In this document: one piece after another, positions 6,554-8,473 of the stretch | Layout: every line of letters begins with the position of its first letter | Numbering within the stretch: the first letter of the stretch is position 1 | Assembly: GCA_005879255.1 (NCBI GenBank) | Contig: VBKY01000119.1 | Coordinates: forward strand, 1-8,473 | Direction: 5' to 3' | Length of the DNA stretch: 8,473 bases | Source: Deltaproteobacteria bacterium | Lineage (GTDB): Bacteria > Desulfobacterota_B > Binatia > UBA9968 | Made by a program: the position numbers and the translations under genes | Notes under the pieces: generated by a model | The model's input: only the letters and a program-made list of their open reading frames with translations | Database searches by the model: none | What the model was told of the DNA's origin: nothing

Positions 6554-6725
6554 CATGGAGTACTGGAGTATTGGAATAATGGAGTGAGGAGAATCGGAGT
6601 GATGGAGTGATGGAGTGATGGAGTGCTGGAGTGTTGGAGTGTTGGAGTAATGGGTTCTGAGACAGAGAATTTGTATTCAGTCCGAAACCCAGCACTCCAT
6701 CACTCCAATACTCCAGTACTCCAAT
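6554..6725. repeat. Octamer palindromic repeat, copy C (expanded)
   Basis: The longest copy. The left arm has a first block CATGGAGT, ACTGGAGT, ATTGGAAT, AATGGAGT (6554-6585), an interruption GAGGAGA, then ATCGGAGT, three GATGGAGT, GCTGGAGT and two GTTGGAGT (6593-6648), and AATGGGTT. A 24-nt centre follows. The right arm is AGCACTCC, ATCACTCC, AATACTCC, AGTACTCC, AAT (6691-6725). The minus-strand core TGGGTTTCGGA (complement of 6681-6691) matches copy B at 10 of 11 bases. On the minus strand it begins 3 nt after the deacetylase TAA and ends 8 nt before the SnoaL start codon. The repeated GATGGAGT units suggest expansion by slippage. Confidence 0.92.
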
Positions 6726-6728
6726 CTT

Positions 6729-7610
6729 TTAGTCTTCCAACCTTCCTGGCTCTTTGTAATAGTGCTTATAGTACCAATCGGCGATTTCTCCGCCCGTCGT
6801 GCGCCATACGCCGTCATGCGCGCAAATATACTCAAGCGCCTTGTCGAAATATTTGATCCGAAACGGCATGCCGATAACGAAGGGATGCAGCGGCAGACAG
6901 AGCACGCGCCCGCCGGATTCGCTATCTTTGTAAAGCGTGTCGAAATGATCACAGACCATTCGATAATACTGCTCCGCTGTGTGGCTCTCGCGAATGAACA
7001 CGCGAATATCATTCACGCCCAATTCGTAAGGCACAACTAGCATTCGACCGCTCTTGACCCGCATCGGCGTCGGCTGCTCGTCATTTCCCCAATCGCAAAC
7101 ATACTCGAATCCTTCTGCAGCCAGATGATCCGGGGTATTGCCGGTCTCGCCCAATCCCGGGCCAAGCCAACCTTTCGGGGCTTTTCCTGTCGTTTTCGTG
7201 ATGATCTCTTTGACTTTGCGGACGATTGACAGCTCTTCTTCCGGCGGATAATCGAGCATCGAGATACTGTTGGTCATGCCGTGGCCGAGCCATTCCCACC
7301 TGCGTTTATTGCCTTCCTCGATAATCGGCGGGTGCTGCTCGCATACTTCCGCGTTTAACAGCACGCTGGCGCGAATGCTGTATTTGTCGAGCACGTCCAT
7401 GATCCGGAACACGCCGACGCGCGAGCCGTAATCGCGCAGCGTGTAACCCGGGACGTCGGGCGTGTGATTGCTGCCCGAGCCTCGGATCGGCATGTCGAAG
7501 TGAAAATACTCGATATTCGGCGCCACCCAGAGCGCAACGCGGCCACGATCCGGCCATTCAATTTTCGGCCGGCGAATAATCGGTGAATAGTCATAACGGC
7601 GATTTTCCAT
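6729..7610 (-). CDS. Polysaccharide deacetylase (CE4/NodB-like), allantoinase PuuE-type branch
   Basis: A 293-residue cytoplasmic metal-dependent hydrolase with the NodB (beta/alpha) barrel; no signal peptide. Motifs seen: VALWVAPNIEYFHFD at 25-39, where Glu34 stands in place of the TFDD aspartates of chitin deacetylases; GSRVGVFRIMDVLDKY at 62-77; EWLGHGMTNS at 106-115, with His110 but Asn114 where the classical HxxxH second histidine would be; KGWLGPGLGET at 146-156; CDWGNDEQP at 172-180; PYELGVNDI at 194-202; and LPLHPFVIGMP with His242 and Arg251. This pattern fits the COG0726 subgroup near PuuE allantoinase, acting on C-N bonds of small molecules more likely than on cell-wall polymers. 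AAGGAG (complement of 7622-7627) precedes the ATG by 11 nt, a little long. Repeat C follows its stop. The exact substrate is not determinable. Confidence 0.88.
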   Translation of the reverse strand: MENRRYDYSPIIRRPKIEWPDRGRVALWVAPNIEYFHFDMPIRGSGSNHTPDVPGYTLRDYGSRVGVFRIMDVLDKYSIRASVLLNAEVCEQHPPIIEEGNKRRWEWLGHGMTNSISMLDYPPEEELSIVRKVKEIITKTTGKAPKGWLGPGLGETGNTPDHLAAEGFEYVCDWGNDEQPTPMRVKSGRMLVVPYELGVNDIRVFIRESHTAEQYYRMVCDHFDTLYKDSESGGRVLCLPLHPFVIGMPFRIKYFDKALEYICAHDGVWRTTGGEIADWYYKHYYKEPGRLED

Positions 7611-7662
7611 CGCTTATTAGACTCCTTCCCAAGAATATTCGGCGAATCCTTTTTCGCCGCCG

Positions 7663-7682
7663 GTTACCCTACGTCAGGTAAC
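7663..7682. promoter_or_regulatory. Operator-like palindrome GTTACC-N8-GGTAAC
   Basis: GTTACC (7663-7668) and GGTAAC (7677-7682) are perfect complements, and the centre has a symmetric ACGT, so 16 of 20 bases are palindromic. This is the size and symmetry of a site for a dimeric repressor. It overlaps a weak minus-strand promoter candidate for the deacetylase (TTGACG 7695-7690, 18 nt, TAGGGT 7671-7666), and lies 31 bases upstream of the plus-strand TTGACA. No regulator gene is in the window. Confidence 0.4.
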
Positions 7683-7713
7683 AATCAGGCGTCAACACCA
7701 GAAAAGAAAGTGC

Positions 7714-7743
7714 TTGACACCTTGTTCCAGCCTCTGCTAAAGC
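7714..7743 (+). promoter_or_regulatory. Possible sigma70 promoter for the small gene and symporter
   Basis: A perfect TTGACA -35 (7714-7719) is followed after 18 nt by TAAAGC (7738-7743), preceded by TG as in extended -10 elements (TGCTAAAGC). The -10 is poor. The leader to ATG 7925 would be about 175 nt and would include the inverted repeat at 7819-7856. Confidence 0.35.
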
Positions 7744-7818
7744 CCTGCCCAGATTAAGTCGGGTCGCGGCGCGCTCCGCCTGTCGTGATCCACGAGGCGA
7801 TGGATGTATTTCCTGCCA

Positions 7819-7856
7819 CGAACCGCTTTACATTTGTAGCGCGTGAGCGCGGTTCG
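7819..7856 (+). other. Inverted repeat in the presumed leader
   Basis: CGAACCGC (7819-7826) and GCGGTTCG (7849-7856) are perfect 8-bp complements. The interior holds TACA-TT-TGTA and GCGC-GTGA-GCGC, so a small branched RNA fold is possible if the outer stem shortens to 6 bp. It lies 68 nt upstream of the small gene start. No T-run follows, so it is not an intrinsic terminator. It may be a leader RNA structure or chance. Confidence 0.3.
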
Positions 7857-7913
7857 AGTTCATAGCTTCTGAACGACGTTTTTCACTCGTAGCGTCAGGA
7901 TCTAGCTCGCACG

Positions 7914-7919
7914 AGGAGG
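7914..7919 (+). promoter_or_regulatory. Ribosome binding site AGGAGG of the small gene
   Basis: AGGAGG lies 5 nt before ATG 7925. It decides the start: a GTG at 7919 overlaps the site itself and cannot use it. Confidence 0.8.
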
Positions 7920-7924
7920 TGCTA

Positions 7925-8215
7925 ATGGCTGATCTCACGGAGGAACAAAAATGGTTGTACCGGCGCTACAACATAACGCTCGCCAGCTTCCAGTTCGGCA
8001 TCTGGTTCTTGGTCACCAATCTATCGGCTGGTCGGTTAAATCAATTGGGCTTTAGTGGCTTCACATCAGGCTATCACGTGACACCGCGCAGGTCGTTGGC
8101 GATCTTCGTCGTTGGCATCGTTCACCTCAGAAACAAGCTAAGCGTCGAATACGGCAACAGGCTCGAAGTTCTGAAAATAGATAAAGACCCGCTCAAGCGC
8201 TCTCTCAGGGACTGA
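7925..8215 (+). CDS. Small hypothetical membrane-associated protein next to MHS symporter
   Basis: A 96-residue protein I do not recognise. It has an acidic and aromatic N-terminus (ADLTEEQKWLYRRYN), one likely membrane helix at about 17-33 (ITLASFQFGIWFLVTNL), a Gly/Ser/aromatic loop, a shorter hydrophobic segment at about 57-68 (SLAIFVVGIVHL) and a charged C-terminus ending KIDKDPLKRSLRD. The ATG at 7925 has a strong AGGAGG. The stop is 29 nt before the MHS symporter, which has its own strong Shine-Dalgarno, so the two are probably cotranscribed. Small two-helix proteins are known beside some secondary transporters (DUF485 with acetate permease), but I see no DUF485 signature. About 68% of its codons end in G or C, against 84% in the symporter fragment. 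Truncation of a longer ancestor is possible, as the second helix is short. Confidence 0.7.
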   Translation: MADLTEEQKWLYRRYNITLASFQFGIWFLVTNLSAGRLNQLGFSGFTSGYHVTPRRSLAIFVVGIVHLRNKLSVEYGNRLEVLKIDKDPLKRSLRD

Positions 8216-8230
8216 GGCGAGTCTACAAAA

Positions 8231-8237
8231 AAGGAGG
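8231..8237 (+). promoter_or_regulatory. Strong ribosome binding site of the MHS symporter
   Basis: AAGGAGG with 7 nt to ATG 8245, near the ideal consensus and spacing. It implies efficient independent translation and fixes the start. Confidence 0.85.
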
Positions 8238-8244
8238 GAAACTT

Positions 8245-8473
8245 ATGGCAGCAATTAACGTTTCGGGCAAAGAACTTCGCCGCGTCGTCATTGCCGCATC
8301 CGTCGGCAACGTCATCGAGTGGTACGATTTCTACATCTTCGGCAGCCTGGCCTCGATCCTCGCGGCCAAGTTCTTCGAGAAGAGCCACCCAGTCGCGGCC
8401 TTCCTCAGCACCGTGGCAATCTTCTCGGTCGGCTTCCTGATCCGGCCGCTGGGGGCGTTCCTCTTCGGCTGGC
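8245..8473 (+). CDS. MFS transporter, metabolite:H+ symporter (MHS) family, N-terminal fragment
   Basis: The first 76 codons of an inner-membrane proton symporter, cut by the right edge. The hallmark GNVIEWYDFYIFG lies at about residues 21-33 in TM1, and FLIRPLGAFLFGW comes at the end of TM2 leading into MFS motif A. Both are characteristic of the KgtP/ProP/ShiA (MHS) family, which takes up alpha-ketoglutarate, proline/betaine, shikimate, citrate and related compounds; the fragment does not tell which. Family members have about 420-450 residues, so more than 80% lies outside. Codon third positions are markedly G/C-rich (64 of 76). It follows the 96-residue gene by 29 nt in a likely operon. 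Confidence 0.93.
   Translation, partial: MAAINVSGKELRRVVIAASVGNVIEWYDFYIFGSLASILAAKFFEKSHPVAAFLSTVAIFSVGFLIRPLGAFLFGW

Larger units (their letters stand above)
7611..7924. other. Divergent intergenic region, 314 bases
   Basis: This lies between the minus-strand deacetylase and the plus-strand small gene, so it must hold both promoters. It contains a GGCGAA-TCCTTT-TTCGCC inverted repeat (7641-7658), a 20-bp palindrome (7663-7682), a consensus TTGACA (7714-7719) and an 8-bp inverted repeat (7819-7856). The only forward start within it, ATG 7800, opens a 21-codon frame without a Shine-Dalgarno site, so I call no gene here. No tRNA or known riboswitch is recognised. Confidence 0.6.

Noticed and set aside
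6546..6695. Open frame extending the SnoaL gene upstream through repeats of the HSNTP/HHSITP type
   Set aside because: These residues are only the translation of the octamer repeat of copy C; the real start is ATG 6545, where the SnoaL domain begins.
1836..6725. CRISPR array
   Set aside because: The units are 8 bp with no unique spacers and face each other as palindromes; no cas gene is present.
7847..7862. tRNA T-arm-like GCGCGGTTCGAGTTC
   Set aside because: The bases after the loop do not pair with the presumed stem and no acceptor, D or anticodon arm is found.
7800..7865. 21-codon frame starting ATG GAT GTA in the intergenic region
   Set aside because: It has no Shine-Dalgarno and no recognisable features, and it overlaps an inverted repeat.

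Overview
The window is ordinary chromosomal DNA from a moderately GC-rich bacterium. It carries metabolic and envelope genes and shows no phage, plasmid, IS or CRISPR signature. The gene set is a LigJ-like amidohydrolase, carboxylate-type MFS carriers, an allantoinase-like polysaccharide deacetylase, and an M48 lipoprotein protease with a SIMPL protein. Together with abundant octamer-built palindromes between genes, this recalls uncultivated soil or subsurface lineages formerly filed under Deltaproteobacteria, Tectomicrobia, NC10 or Rokubacteria. That placement is inference from gene style, because no taxonomic marker is present.

Layout. Positions 1-4400 are all minus strand, transcribed right to left: a 12-TM MFS carrier (4400-3063), a 4-oxalomesaconate hydratase-like amidohydrolase (2919-1924), a stand-alone ABC ATPase of the YlmA/ModF type (1767-973), and the first 305 codons of a DHA2-type drug exporter running off the left edge (917-1). 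Positions 4598-6159 hold a divergent pair of exported proteins: an M48 lipoprotein metalloprotease on minus and a SIMPL-domain protein on plus. Positions 6187-6545 hold a SnoaL/NTF2-like gene broken by a frameshift, followed by a polysaccharide deacetylase (7610-6729, minus). A 314-base divergent intergenic region with operator-like palindromes precedes a plus-strand pair at the right edge: a 96-residue protein of unknown function and the start of an MHS-family metabolite:H+ symporter.

The most distinctive non-genic signal is a family of three palindromic repeats made of 8-bp units (GGAGTNNT on one arm, the complement on the other). They lie at 1836-1914, 2991-3062 and 6554-6725. Each begins 0-9 nt after the stop codon of a minus-strand gene, and two share an 11-bp core (10 of 11 identical). 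A different imperfect palindrome lies at 4473-4539.

How the genes may work together: the first MFS carrier and the LigJ-like enzyme could form an uptake-plus-catabolism pair for a carboxylate or aromatic-derived acid. The ABC ATPase and DHA2 exporter are close enough (55 nt) to be cotranscribed. The small protein and the MHS symporter (29 nt apart, both with strong Shine-Dalgarno sites) look like a two-gene transport operon. These links rest on spacing and family only.
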